Below are positions 1 to 15,400 of a stretch of DNA of 51,836 nt, piece after piece (position 1 is the stretch's first letter; every line of letters begins with the position of its first letter). The stretch is from Barthelona sp. PAP020 (taxonomy: Eukaryota; Metamonada: BaSk clade). Both the position numbers and the translations under genes were made by a program. The DNA lies in assembly GCA_040182905.1 (NCBI GenBank), contig JARQWU010000042.1:1-51836 (forward strand), in the 5' to 3' direction. The notes beneath the pieces are model-generated. The model saw only the letters and a program-made list of their open reading frames with translations, did not search any database and was not told where the DNA came from.

Positions 1-57
1 CCAGTTTTGGAATTGGTTAGGGAAGAAATTCGTGTGATTGATGAGGATGATGAATAA
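1..57 (+). CDS. 3' end of an unidentified gene (partial)
   Basis: The first 57 bases read as 18 codons and a TAA stop in frame 1, ending in an acidic tail (residues ...VREEIRVIDEDDE). The TAA is followed directly by ATA, giving a TAAATA context. The start and body lie outside the window, so the product cannot be named. An acidic, charged C-terminus of this kind occurs in many cytosolic proteins. It is called coding because the frame is open from base 1, the composition differs from the AT-only spacer that follows, and a gene end is expected before the 370-bp gap. It would be convergent with the giant gene. Confidence 0.5.
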   Translation, partial: PVLELVREEIRVIDEDDE

Positions 58-428
58 ATATTCTTGCTTGCTTTTTTGTTGAAAAATTGTGTTTGGTTCT
101 TTTATTACCAACCAAAAAAAAAAAAGAGCCATTCTAATTGAAATTCAATGTATTTGGGTATAGATTTAAATTTAAAGAAAAGAAGATTTTTACTGCTTGA
201 ACAAGAAAACATTGGAGGTTTCAAACAAATGTTACTTTATCAAATTTATTTCTCTCACTTTCCAAAAAAATCAACTGAATCAGCTATATAAATGGTCCTA
301 TCCCATGAAGCGCCTGTTTGAACTTTGAATTAAATATTACAAAAAGAAAGAAAAAAAAAAATGTAAAAATTAACGTTTTTTATTATTGACAATGAAACTT
401 ATCAAATTGTTTTTGTATAAACTGTAAA
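58..428. other. Convergent intergenic region
   Basis: No gene of convincing composition lies here. Just after the upstream stop there is an inverted repeat: TTTGGTT at 92-98 and AACCAAA at 110-116 (7-bp stem, 11-nt loop), followed by a run of A. A TATATAAA string at about 284-291 is followed by a short patch richer in G and C than its surroundings (about 292-325), then A-rich sequence. No tRNA T-loop box is visible. The region probably holds the 3' untranslated ends of the flanking genes. Confidence 0.5.
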
Positions 429-3400
429 TTATAAATCACTGTTGCTTGAATCAGATGAAGTGGGTATCGTATTTTGAAGATAACTTCCTCTTTCAAATAC
501 CAAAGGATTCTTTATGGGATTGTGATGGAAAGAAGCCTTAACATTGGAACTATCAACCTTACCAGTAGCCTTATTGTATAATAAAACTACTCCATTTCGG
601 ACAAAAGCAAAAATGATGAAACAACAAATAATCAAAGCCACAATATTCACACCAGAATCATCAACCAGGTCTGTATCAAAACTAATAAATATCAGCAAAA
701 GATATATGGCCATAATAATAATCAAATAGCTTCTAAACAAAGCATCACAATTGCTGGACGAAGTGGCGACATTATCAGCATTGTGTTTGGTTTCTTTGAA
801 AAACTTGAGATTTTGTGAAACACCCATTGTTATCAAAGTTGATGTCAAAGCAATACAAGATATAATGATATTACTGCTGAAGAAAAAGAACAGCATACCA
901 TTCATTACTATGGAATATCCCATAACAAATGAAAAACTGATTTTTGGATGGTTGAAAATATCATCAGCCGGTGAAACAGTCACAAATTCAACTACTGATT
1001 TGCTCACATTCTTTATCCAGAAATAAATCGATGGCAATAAACAAATAGTTCCAATAATACACAATTGAATCCATTCATTTGACAAATAGGTGATTGAATT
1101 TTGGAAATATAATACAACTGTATTGCTATATTGTTCAGTTGCAAAAAGATGGAAGAATGTATGCACAGATGAAGGAACAAAAGCAAAGAAGACAACAATA
1201 GGTAAATTTTTGTCAATACTTTGAACACTTTTGGCTAAAATGAAAGAAATAATTGTCAAAATAATTGGGGCTATTGCATTCACTCTGAATTTATAAATGA
1301 ACCCACCATAATTACTGAATAAACAGCTAATCAACGGTTCTTTAGATAAATCTAACAATAACACATCCAAATACCATAAAACTTTGGATAAAGACTTGGG
1401 CATAACAGTTGCCAAAATGTGTCCACTGGCAGCTATCATTTGGAAGGTCCATAATTGAGAAAGAACGTATGAACCAGACCAAAAATCTTTCAAACTTGCT
1501 TGAATTAACAAGGCAAAATATGCAATATTGGTTAAAATGCTTAAAACCAAAATCAACCAATTAAAAATAGCTGGAGAACATTCAACACAACTGTTGTTTT
1601 CTCTGTAATAATTGACAGCACATTCACTGCAAGTTTCACCATAAGATCCATCTTTACATATACTGTTCTCCAAAATGGTACCATTCGAGGCACAAGTGCC
1701 TAAACATCCACCTGATACACATTTCTTAACGATTCCATCCGTGTCATTGAAATATCCTGAATCAATACAAGTTAATCCACCCCCAAGACATTTCAATCCT
1801 GTGGGACACATTTGACAAGTTCCATCTAAAAGGAATAATTCTTCACTGCATTGACAAGAAATGTGTTTGGAATCAGGTTTCATATTCAAAGGACATTCTT
1901 CACAAGTTCCTTGAATAACAGGGTTGTATGTATTTCCTGGACAAATCGAACAACCAACATCCGTTTCAGTGCGTTGACTACCAGCTGGACATACATAACA
2001 TCCAGTTGAACCCTCTTCTGCCCATTGACCATAAGGACATTCAGTACATTGTCCACTTGTAGGTTGATCATTGTAAGTTCCAACGGGACAAGCTTTGCAC
2101 TCTCCTTCATAAACACCTTCTCCTTCGGGACAAGAAAAAATTTCAATATCCACAAAGGTACCTTTTAGATAGGGTGATGATATGGGGATGCTGTAAACTC
2201 CAGGAGAACCGCTAAATTCTAAATCACTGATTGTACCTGATGATTTATCAAAAACACCTTCCACTAATCCTTTGGTGGATAATGTTGTTGTTGGGTTTGC
2301 AGAAAAAGTTTGACTGTTGCCAACCAAAGCCTGCTGTTCAAAACCATCAATAACGATGGCAGAAAAAGAATAGAAAGTGCTAGAAGAAACAGAACTAAGT
2401 TTTGCAGTGGCAACAATGGCTCTTGGATCTGTTGCTTCACAATTGCCATAAGATTCAGCAGCACATTCGGAACATGAAACGAGGTCAATTATTGGTGCAC
2501 ATTCTTGATTATAGAATACTGCACTTCCAATATCTGCATTGCATTTGGTGAATAATGTTTCACTGATAATGTGACTACATTTGGTTAAATTGATTTCAGA
2601 ATAGTCATATGTGTTTAATTCGAACTCTCTAACTAATGCAATTGCACCACCATTTGATGCAGAACAATTTTCGAAAGTCGATTGTGAAACATGAAGAATG
2701 TTCGTTGATGCAATAACACCACCGAATGTTGAAGAAATGATATTTTCAAAATTACTTGCATTAACAATCAGCTGTCCATCTGTTTTCAACACACAACCTT
2801 CTGAAGATGAAGAAGCATTTTTGACATTCAACTCATGAATTGTCACATTATTTTCATCAAACATCTTTAACATCTTGAATAATGGTTCCTCGCTTGTTGA
2901 ATTTTCAATTTTTACATTGTTCAAAGTGAGTGAAGAACCAATACCCTCAATAACAGAATTTTCTACATTGGACAAAATCGTATCACTCAAAGTCAAAGAA
3001 GAATCTTTCAATGTGACATATGGAACATTCAAAGCAGAATTATCAATTCCAGCACAAAGTACAGGTTCTATTGGTTCATGAATTGTAAAATCTTCAAAAG
3101 ATAATGTGACATTACCACTGCTGCTAATCAATTCAACGATAGTTTCATTGAAATCATAATTATTTACAGTTATATTTGAATAAATATTTGAACGATACAA
3201 TTGTCCAATGGTAGCATTTTTGATGTTTAAAGCTTCAATATCCATTTCACTATCTTCTGCAGCAAAAACATATGTGATATCTTCAACATCAATGGAATCA
3301 ACAACAACATCACTTGAATAGATCTCAAACAATGTTGAATTTTGCTGTATACTTTCTATATCGCTTCCAATTAACACAGCATGATGTAATTTGATAGGTT

Positions 3401-6400
3401 TTGATAAATTAAATAAGAAAAGACTGTCAAATTTAACAATTGAATCATATGCATCTAAAAAAGCACTGGATGAAACAAATTCAGAATTTAAATTGACAAC
3501 ACTTTGTTCTTTAATTTCATAGGCAAGTGAAACGTTTGAGATCAAAGTAAAGTCTTCAATATTAACTTGAGAATGTGAAATTTCAATGGCTGTTACAGTA
3601 TCACTGATCTTAAGATCTTGAACATACAATTCCGATTGAATTACACGCAATGCATGCTTGCAATTAATGAAAGAAAGGTTAATCAAATAAAATTCAGAAA
3701 CTTGATTCAAAATTAATCCATCTTTGCCTTCACAATCAATAACAGCATTATTTTTATAACCTTTCAAAGTGTATTGTGTTCTAGAAGGTATTTTAATGGC
3801 ATATTCTTTTATTGGATAATACCCATCAATAAAGATAATAGTTCCATTGCGAAGTATTTTATTTCTTGCATATGAAACCGTTTTACATGCAGAATTTATA
3901 TCACCACAACATAAATCATTGTTACCCTCCTCAGAAATGTATATTTCCTGGTTTATTTCACCTCTTGGAGCAAATGCTAAAACCAAATTGATTTCTTTCT
4001 CTTCATAATTTATTTGTATGTTGTTAGCACAGTTTATTTTAAAATTCCATTCTCCTTCAATTTCATCAGCTTTTAATAATGTAACAGCATCTCCAACTTT
4101 CATGTTAAATATCGTCATCGGATCAACAATGAAATTTCCTCCAATAGTGGCTTTGCCACTGATATTGAAAAAAGTGTTTGACTTCAATTCTAAATTTTCA
4201 ATGGTTGTATTGGTTATTATTGCATCTCCAAATACATGTAAAAGACCATTCATTGCAACTTTTCCATTTGTAAGATTTAATTTTCCATCAAAATAGCTTT
4301 TACCTTCAACATGAATCGTTACATCATTCCCAAAAGTGGCAGGTACCGCAACAGAACCAATACCAGAATTATTCAAATACAAATCAGCATTCAAGGTCAA
4401 ATTACCGAACGAAATTGAACAATTAGGTGGTATATACAACGTAGAATTCAATTCATGTCTAACATATAATATTGATCCAGCAGAATCAACATTTATTTCA
4501 TCACAGTTGAGTGTAGCTAATCCTTCAGATCCAGGTAACATCAATAGCAATAAAGGATCAGTCAAATTTAACGTTGGTATGTCAATAACTGTATTTTCAT
4601 CAACATGAATAGTTGAAATATTGTTTATTATTGGTGTTTCTAATGATTGCAGTTGGGTATTCATTAAAGCCATGCTTGAAGTTGTATTGAGTAATAAATC
4701 AGTGGAAACAATTGAACAATTGTTTATAATACCTGATTTTAGTTCAATTAAACTTGAAATAACATTTGAATTATTGATATCACCATCATTCATAATCAAA
4801 GTAGAAACGTTCAAGCTTTCGGCATTGAAGTAACCTCCATTCAATATTAGTGTATTGAGTTCAACTTTATTGATAGAATTTTCCAAAACAACATCTCCAT
4901 TGTCATTTATGGTTAAATTCATTGTGGTATCACAGGCGAACAATTTTATCATAGCACTATCATTTACTTCAACAAAACTATTGTTCATGTCCACATTGTT
5001 GCCAATGCTAGAATTACCATCCTTATACAACACCAAATGATCAACTTTTTCAACATTTCCATTGATTATTAAATTATCACCTACTTTCAAATCAGTAATA
5101 TGTTCCACATTGCCATTGATAACAGTTTCAACGTTTTCAACCATACCAGAAATTAATTGTAACTTACCAGCTATTGAAGCATGAGATTGTTCTTCAGCTA
5201 CACCATTCAATATTAAACAATTAATATTGGCATCAGAATACATGACAAAATCACCATTTTCAAATGAAACATTCAACAAGGAACCATTAGCATGTGTATC
5301 GACAACACTAGAATTGTACAATTGAATTTCACCATTATTAAAGGTCTGTAAAGTACTATTTGAATTAAAAAAACCATACATACCAATTTTTAAACCACCC
5401 ATAACATCAACAATACCAGAAGATTCAAAAGTTGCATGTGAATCGACAATACTGTTGTTTTGAATTGTTAAATTACCAACAGGATTTGACTCAATTTTCA
5501 TATATTTAGTCAAATCTAACGTATTATTATTAGTTAAAATGTAATTACCATATAAATAAGTGGGCCAATCAAAACTACAATTACCATATTGAACTATTTG
5601 ACCATATAATAAAATAACAGGATCATCATTAATGTTGTACCTAATCAAATCATTGTTTGACAGTGTTGTATTACCACACAATTTTACTTTAGGTTGACCA
5701 TCTGAATAAATATTGATCCCATCAAGGAATAATGTGCTATTCAATGAATTCAATGATACATCATCAATTAAATTAATATCATCTTCACAAATCAAAGTAT
5801 CATTGATTGTTATGTTCAAATTCAATGAGAAATTTGTCTTTTTAAGATTCATTTTTTCAGCAAGAATACTACTGTTTCCCAACAAAATTCCATTATCACT
5901 GTAGAAATATTGACAATAAGTATCATGTTCCACAAATGTAAAATTTCCATCAATAAAACTACATTCCTTAAATTCAATTTGTTCAGCAGAATTCTCAAAA
6001 ATTACTGTTCCCTGATTCTGATAAACTTTATTGGGTTTCTCATTCTTTTCAGCAGGTATTTTAGCACCACCATTGATCTTCACTGTTGAATTATCTGTCA
6101 AATAAATCAATATATTGTCAGTATTCGCTGATGAATAATCTAACAAACCATTTTCACTTACATTGTAATAAGCATTTTTATGAATAGAATCTTTTGAAAC
6201 ATAAACTTCACCTTCAATAAACCAATCTCCATAATATTCAATGGTACCATTAAATTCACTAATAGAACTATTTATGCTCTTTAAAACACCTGTATCGTTT
6301 CCATATAAATAGCTACTTGGATAAAATTTGATCTTATCAACAGTTTCTAAAAATCCATTGTTAATAACTTCCCCAAAGTTATCAAAAGTACCTTCAATCA

Positions 6401-9400
6401 ATAAACTATTGTTTTGAGGAATATAAATATCACCAATAACATAATTAATCATTGATACATTGCTGACAGCACTTTGAATCGTAACATTACCATAATTTAA
6501 AACAAAACCATCATCACTTTCATCTAAATCATTAAAACATCCATCAACATACATTGAACATGAATTATTAACAATAAAAGACGAATTTCTAACAATTCCT
6601 AAATCAGTGCTCAATAAACCATAATCATTAACAATCATTTGATGATCATTGGTCAAATTACAGCTTACACAATCATGAATGTTTAATTTTGAGACAATTG
6701 TTTTTGATATTCCTTCATATTCTCCAGTTTTATACCAATCTAAGTCATCAATATATAAATTACCTGGATAAGTTCTTGTACCATTTTTGTGTATCATAAT
6801 CTCTACTTCAAAATCAGTATTCAATCCGAATAATCCTGAAATAAAATCTACTTCCTTAAATTTGGAAGTGTTATGGGTATCCCAGATGAATTGGGAAGAA
6901 TCTACTGTTAAATTTGAATCAGTAACATCAACATTTGTGTTAAATTCAAATTTACCCAAAGAATTATCTTCTAAATTCAAGATAAAGTTATGAGCAATAA
7001 AAGTAGTTCCATTTCGAACAAAGAAATCAGAATTTTCGAAATTCAATTCCCCAACACCAATAATACTGGCGGCTTCCAATAATTCAAAAGTTGAATCCGA
7101 AAAATTCCCATTCAAATTGTTAACTCTACTTTCACCTTTGACTTCAATATTACCAACTTTTACAACATCCATATTAACATTTGTTGATACTGAATGTCCT
7201 ACAAAATTAAAAGTACCATTACCAGTTATTATAGAGTGATTGTCACCTAAATAAACACCATTTTGAACGAGTTTTCCACTCATAAAGTTGATTGTACCAT
7301 TACTATTAACATTTCCATCATTGTTCAATTCACTTTCAATGATCAGCTCTTTATAATCTTCAACATTTAATGTTCCACTATTGTTAACAAAAATAGGCTT
7401 AGAATTCCTCATAATCAGTTCATTTTCAACATTTAATATACCATCAACAACGGTAGTAACATTCATTATTGTCTCTCCAGCAACATCAGTAACACCTGTG
7501 ATTTCAAAAACAGAATTTGTATCACCGCTAAAACATAATCCGGTTTGTAACTCCATTGTTGCATTTTCTTCAACAATGAATTTATACTTTGTATCAGTAT
7601 CAATAGCAGCTTGACAATCTTGTGTTCCATGCACATTGATTGCATATACACAATTATCCAATCTTTTAACCCCATTTGTAGAAATATCAGAATAACTTGT
7701 GTTGAACATTAACTCAATTTCACCACCTTTCCAAAGATGGTTTGTTAAGTTTAGATTATCAGTACCACTGATAATTCCACCATTCTGTGCCACATTTACA
7801 ATGTTTTGTGGCTCATTACCACTGTTGAATGTAACAATACCATTATTTAATTCATAAAGTTCCCAACCACTTAATTGTGTAGAATTAAAGGAAACTTCTC
7901 CACTTTCTTGAACAATACGACCAAAATTATCACTGAAATCACTAATAAGATCATTTTCAAATCCAACGTAACCATCATTAACTTGAATAATTGAATCAAT
8001 CAAAGGTTTAAGCACACTATTATTTTTAAATTCAACAATTCCGTTATTATTAACTGTAACTTCTTTAAGACCACAATTTCCATAAGATTGTAACAAACTG
8101 TCATCATTATTTAATGTAGCCGTTAATTCTTGAATATTTCCATCCATGTTCAAATAACCAGTGTCAATTGTCACAACTAATTTCTCAAAAGTTGAGGAAG
8201 ACAGAGTGTCCATTTCACCTTTTACTGTGAAAGTTAAATCTGAAGAAGCAGTATTTTGCATCACCAAATGACCAATTTCTTTTTCAACAATAACATTACC
8301 ATAACCTGTTATTGTATCTCTAATGAGACAATAACTTTTGATTATCAAAGTTCCTCCATTCAAATGTAAAGGCTTACCAAAACTATCCACATCACAACCT
8401 CCACTAATAATTAATGTTCCTTTAACATCAACAACTTCATCAAATACGAATGGTGTTTTGATTTCAACAATACCATCCACAGAAACATTTACTTGTTCAG
8501 GCACTTTAAATGTGTTATTTCCATCAATTTTTGTTGATGAAGCATCATCAAACACTAAATTACTGTTAGATTCAAAAGACAAATCAGAATCTTGTTCTAA
8601 AACAATGATATTGTTTTTGACTAATGATAACGTGACATTTTCCGGAATTCTTATGGTACAATTGGATTCTAAAATTTTGGTAGAAAATGTTTCTTTTGAA
8701 CCAGCCCATTCAACTTTCTCCGTGATTACAATATTACTTTCTTCACTAATACTGCCACTATATTCCCAGTTCCATTTTTCAATGACAAATTCAGGGTCAT
8801 TTAAAGCATCATCAATATCAAGAGTACAATTTCCACTCATCAATAATTTTTCAACAGTAGTATTTGTATTATCACATAATTGATGATTAAAGGTACCACC
8901 AGTCATATTGATAGTATCAAAAGTACTGTTATTAATAACACCGTTACAATCAATGTATAATCTACCATCATTAATATCAGGATTCAATAAAAATCCATTG
9001 AAATTCTCATAGAAACTTACATTACCACCATTAATATTCAATTCAAGCAAATTAACTATAGTACAACCTTCTTTTAATTCAATATTACCACCAACAGTGT
9101 TCTTAAATGTAACATTAGTTAAGACAGTATCTCCTGAACATTCAAATTCACCTGAGTATTGATTATCAATGATTAAAATGTCAGATTTCATTTTTAACAA
9201 CCTCATTTCATCACTATAAAAAAGACCAACACGAACCAATTCAAATTCATTGGAATCAGTAAGAACAACTGAATCATCCTTCAATATTGGAATAATCAAT
9301 TGTTTTCCTTGAGAATCTCGGAACAATATTACACCACTAGTCCAATCTAATACCAATTTGTTGAGGGTTGTTTGACGCAAATCTAACAAACCATCTTCCA

Positions 9401-12400
9401 TTTTCAACAGTTCATTAGCTTCTAAAGTACCCAATAAATTGACTTGACTGTTGTAAGTGTGAATATATATCAATCCGTTGGCTAAAATATCACAATTTTC
9501 ATCACCATCAAATGTACCAGTAATATCTAATTCTGAGACTTCATTTAATGGAACAGAAATAACATCTGAACAAGTGGTATTTCCAGCAATATCTAAAACA
9601 CCTTTGGTGATATTGATCTCTTCATTCATATCCCAACACCATTCAATTGTTGCCTTTAAATTATTGCCCATGTTGTCAATTGTGATATTTTTGTCGGTGA
9701 TTAATGTTGGACAAACAGGTATGTCAAAATCAAGGGGATATTCCTTTTTCATAGAATTATTTTTCATCAAAGCTATTCTCATAGTTTCAACGGTGGACAA
9801 AACATGCATTTTAACATTCTTATCACCAACAATATTTCCATCTTGCCAGGTAAATAGTTTATTTACATTGATTTGACAAGCATCTGTGAAATAAGTTGTA
9901 CCATCAATAAATGAAACTTTTTCTAATTCAACATCATTTGCTTGGATTTCACAATAGCCAAAGAAAGTTTCTTTACTGTCAAAATATGCAGTTTTTATTA
10001 CAGAATTTTCAAGACAATTGAAGTTTTCAAAATTAAAGTGTTCTGATTCCAAATCAGCTCTATTACCTAACAAACTAATATTTGAATTGCTCAACATAAC
10101 GATTCCCATATCCAATACCCAATATCCATTCAATGCAAACAAACTATTATCTCCGATAGTTGCAGCACATGCAGTCATATTGATCATACATTCATTTGTA
10201 CTTGACGTATTGAAAGAACTTCTTACCATATTGAAAGAAGTGTTCAACAATAGTTTGGTAGGACTTCCTGCTTCAGATTCAATAAATATATTGGAATCAA
10301 TGAGAGTGTCCAAATTCAAGTGAGAATAAATGTCAACCAAACTAAAACCATGATAAAGTTTAACATTACTTTTTACTTCATTGGGCAAATCAATGAAATT
10401 TGCATAGAAATTTCGAACAGTAAAATTGGAATCAGAAATTGATGATGTCAACAAATGATCCACATCAATAGTATTAACGAATACTGTACTGTTCTTTTCA
10501 ACATTATCTATTTGTATGTCAATTGGAGAAGTCAAACGTTTTATGATTTGAACATCTAACGAAGAATTTTGAACTCTGCTCGCATAAATTTTATCAGCAA
10601 CAAAAGAATCTGCTAAAAATATTTGAGATTTTTTAGTAATTTGATCAAATTGAATGGTTTTAACATTTTCCAATTCATCAATTGAAACAATTGTTTCACC
10701 CACATTTTTGAAATTAATGTTACCATAAAATTTACTGGGAATTGTACTGTTTGTGGTTATACTAACAGTAGAATTGATCAAAGTATCAAAATACAATTCT
10801 CCAAAATCAGAATTTCCAAAGACACCACTTATGGTAATATTGGCATCTTCAACAATTCCAAAAATAATATTTTTCAAGAATTCACTTTGAGTTATTAATA
10901 TATTGGCTCTATTTTCAATATCATAAGCAGCAGAAACATTACAAATATGCAAATTGTTTATGATGGAAGCTTCAATAATTTGGAAATTTCCAAAATTCAT
11001 AATGAAACATCCTTCAAATTCAATAACAGTGGATTTAACTATCATGGTATCATAGACATAAATAATTCCTTCCAATCCTTTGATGAAACTTTGTTCGACC
11101 AAAACATTTCCACCTTCAAATACACCACTGACATTAAAACTAGCACAATTCGACAGAATTGTCAATGATCCCATTGGAATTAAAGGCACATCTTTAATCA
11201 AACTAAATAAACCATCCTTTTCAATATAAATAATACCATTACTAACAATATCAATCTTTTGAGTGTATAAAGAACTGGAAATATGTAAAATACCACTGCA
11301 ATGAATATTAACAGCTTCATAAGGTGTAGAACCATTGTATACAATATCAACTGAATGTTCAATACCCAAATAACCATCACCATTAATATTGATCAAAGTT
11401 TGTTGAGTTTGATTAGCTAAAAGGATGCTATTCCGGAAATATCCTTTATTGATAAGCAATTGAGACACATCAAGAATAACATCATTTAATATGCTATTTT
11501 CATTCAAAAATACAACATTATTACTGTAAAGTTCACATAAATGAATGTTTGATTCTGTAATTATAACGGTGTCATACATATTAAAATTACAATTGATAGC
11601 ATCGAATTTTCCCTTAATATCTGTAGAATTTAGAACAAATTTTCCTTGATTACAAGTACTGTCCAATAAAGAATCATCAATTAAATTATTAATAACTAGA
11701 ATGCCATTATCAATAACGTTAATTGGCTTAGATAAATCCAATTTACCATTTAACAATTCTAATACACCATTAGATACGTTTAATTTGGTGTTTGTCTTTA
11801 TAGTTATTCCTTCCAATTTCAAGGTTTCATTTTTCTTCCATTCTAATATACCACCTTCCAATATTTCCATTGTGGCACTACCATTAAAATGTGTTGTGGC
11901 ATAGATATACATGTAACCTAAACTTTCAAGAGTAAAAAGTCCATCCAATTCAATATAATCAGAGGAAAAAGAAATACCACCTGTTTGAATTAAAATTTGA
12001 CCTGTTTCAAATTGATTTAGTGTGATATTCAATTCAACCAATTCACCATTAATTCCACATTTACTCAAAGATTTGGTAATTTTTCCACTATTCTCAATTG
12101 TACTGTCATAACCTTCTATCAAACTATCACCACATACATGTAAAACACTTGAATTACTAATAAAAATATGACTATCATACAAATAAACATCAGTATCAAT
12201 CACACTGTTATTTCCTTCAATAATCATTGTGGAATTATGGAAACTGGGGTAAAAATCATCATATAATGTTAAAAATGCATCAGTAACAATAGTATCCCCT
12301 CTAGCATCCAGACAACCATCACCTATTATCAATTGTTTGACAGTTAACTTTGCATCACCTAACCTACAAGATCCACAATCCAAATTCATGGAGTCTATCG

Positions 12401-15400
12401 AAACATCGTCACCTACAATGGTCAAATTCAAGCCACACAGATTAAAGACTGAATCATTACAAAAGGTAACAGTTGACGTGAAAATTAAGGTTCCATTACC
12501 TTGAACCAAAGACTTTTCACCAGTAATACAATATTCACCTCCAATAATTACAGTTGAATCTATTGTGATCAATACATTGTGTCCATATATGGAAGAATCT
12601 TCCATAAACACATAATCAGATTCAAATAATGCAGCATTTGAAATATTTAATCGTCCTTCGGTTGCATTACCACCATTCAAAAATACAATGCTTTCCATAT
12701 TTGCATCAACAACACCATCTTCAAGAATCATCCTCCAAGAAGTTGAAAATTCTTTTCCAGTTGGTTTTCCTTGTAAAAAACCAACATTTCTAAAAATAGC
12801 TACGTCATCATAAATATCAATGGTATTGTTAGTTCCAGTAACATTTATCAAAGTGGAACCAAATACATCACCAAAGGTTCTTAAACCTGTCCATGTTGCA
12901 TAAGTGTTGATGATGAATGTACCATTGTTCATAAATTCAGCAGTAGGTGCGCCACGGAATAGAATAGGATTGGTAGTTTCAGCATAACCAGCAGAACAGA
13001 AAACAGCATTATCCAACAGCTGTAATTCCAAAGTGGGCAATAAGGCAGGATCAATAAAAGGAACAGTAATTTCATTTTTAATGTACAAAGTGCCCAAATT
13101 ATCGACAATTACATCACCACATATACCTCCTTGTTGCCACAACATATCATTGATAACAGTAACATGATCTGTTCCGCATATGTAACCTCCTGTCAAAATA
13201 ACATGATTAATATCGACTTTGAAATCAGACATAAATTCAAAAGTACCAACAACACCTCTAAATTCATTAATAGCGAACGAATTATTTCTGGGCATTAACA
13301 TAACTGTCGAACCAGCATTTTCAACATTTGGTAAATTAGGTAGCGTAGAATCACTTAAGAAAAGCACCAACCCTTCATCGTAAAAACTAATTTCAGAAAA
13401 TTCCAATGTACCATTAAATATTAACTCATTTTCACTGTTTGATACTTGATCAAATCTCACAGACACTTTGGAACTTAATAAGACGGAAGTATTTAAAAAA
13501 ATAAATTTTCCAGAAATGAAAAAATCAACATTCCCAATAAAAGTAAAATTGGCATGATTCTCACCACCACCAAAAATAGCAAAAGTTCCTTGATATACTA
13601 TCGTTTTATTATAATTAGTAAAATTAGTATATAATTTAGTGGAGCTCTTCACTGTTAATACACCATAATTATCAATATATGATTGATAAACATCTTCAGT
13701 TGGTTGAATTGTGGTTTTTTGATTGATTTGAATCTCACCATAATTAATAATTCCTGAATAGTTACCAGTATTCAAATAAGAAACTTTCAAAACAGCAAAA
13801 GGGTCACTATTCACAACAAAAACCAAAGTTCCTTCATTAATCAATACCGAATAATTTCCCATAAACCCATTATCAGATCTGTAGATCTCTGCCAAAGCTC
13901 CTTTCATAATTCTAGTGGTAGAATTATTATTTACACCACCTCCTTTCCAAATAAACTTTTCATAAACTTGAACTTCGTCATCACTTGATCTTAATCCATC
14001 ATATAATTCAAAAACATTGATTTTAACAATATCATTCGTTGAAAAATACACATTTCCATCATGTAGTTCCATGATATTCAAAATTAATGGCAAATTTGAT
14101 AATCGTTTGAAAAATAATTCACCACCTAAAACAATAACATTTTCAAGATTTGTCAATGTGGCTCCATTTCTGAATTCAATCTTCCCGTCATAAATACTAA
14201 TATTTTGTGGTGACATGACAACACCTTCACAGATCAAATAACCACTTTTATAGACGCTTAATTCTCCATCAATATATAAGAGTGAAGTGTTTGTCATCAA
14301 AAATTCATACACAGTTGAATTTCTATCAGAATCACCAATGAATAACGTTCCACCATCAATATATAATTCACCTTCAAATGTTCCACCACCACCTAATCTT
14401 AACATAGAATCAATCACACTTACATTAGAAGATTCAAATGAATCAAATTTCACATTAACAATGAAAAGTGTTGTTGGTGGTTGAATAATGAGTGTACTAT
14501 TATTGATAAAAGAACCCATTATAGCTGAAGAATATCCAATTTCAGCAGAACGCTTGACCATAAATTTACCACTGTTTATAAATTTCCCATTGTCATTGAT
14601 ATATAATTTGCCAACTCCAAGATATTCAGAGGAACCATAACTGTTTACAGTGGCACCACTTAAATATTTGCTAGAGGATCCTGAAAATATTACTTGGCCA
14701 TACACATGCATCACGAAACCTCCATTTAATGTTCCTTTTATCCATTCAAATGTGGAAACATTTGCTTCTTTTGTACCCAAAATTTTTCCACCTTCTAATA
14801 TTAAAGTTTCAAAATGGACGATATTTGAGGAAAGGAATGAAATATATCCATTTGGATAAACATCTAAATGCAAAGATTTTATTTCATTTGTTTGTTTTGA
14901 ACCAAACAAAAGGGTTCCATAACAGAATTTATCTTCAGGTAGAACAAACCCAACATAAACTGCCTGTTTATCTCTCTTTTGCAAAACCATCGCATAGATA
15001 TTTAATTTTGAATTCTCGTCGACAACCAAATAAACACCATTTAAATAAACAGTTGTCATCGACAAAGAAAAATTGTTTCTTATAATTTGTCCATTACATA
15101 GAGAAAGACCCTTGTATTTAGCATGTTCAATAGATATTACAGGAGCACTTAAATTCTTCAATTCTTCATAACTGTCATCATCAATAATTTCACTAAAAAA
15201 TTCACTCAAATAGCCTTGAACAATCTCATTCGAATATATTGCTCTTCCTTTGTAAATAAATTTTGATCCACGTGTCAACATAATTTTGCTACCCAATGCA
15301 CCAACAGGATTTTGTTCCGTTTTAAGAGTTGAATCATACAATAATAATGTTACATTGCTCCTCAAAATAATGGTTCCAGAACTGAATTCAACATAAGAAT

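Noticed and set aside
8338-8883. Plus-strand open frame of 181 codons inside the giant gene
   Set aside because: It is antisense to a continuous coding frame, has no recognisable domain and its Ser/Pro/Thr/Leu-rich composition is what the complement of Asn/Gly/Glu-rich codons gives.
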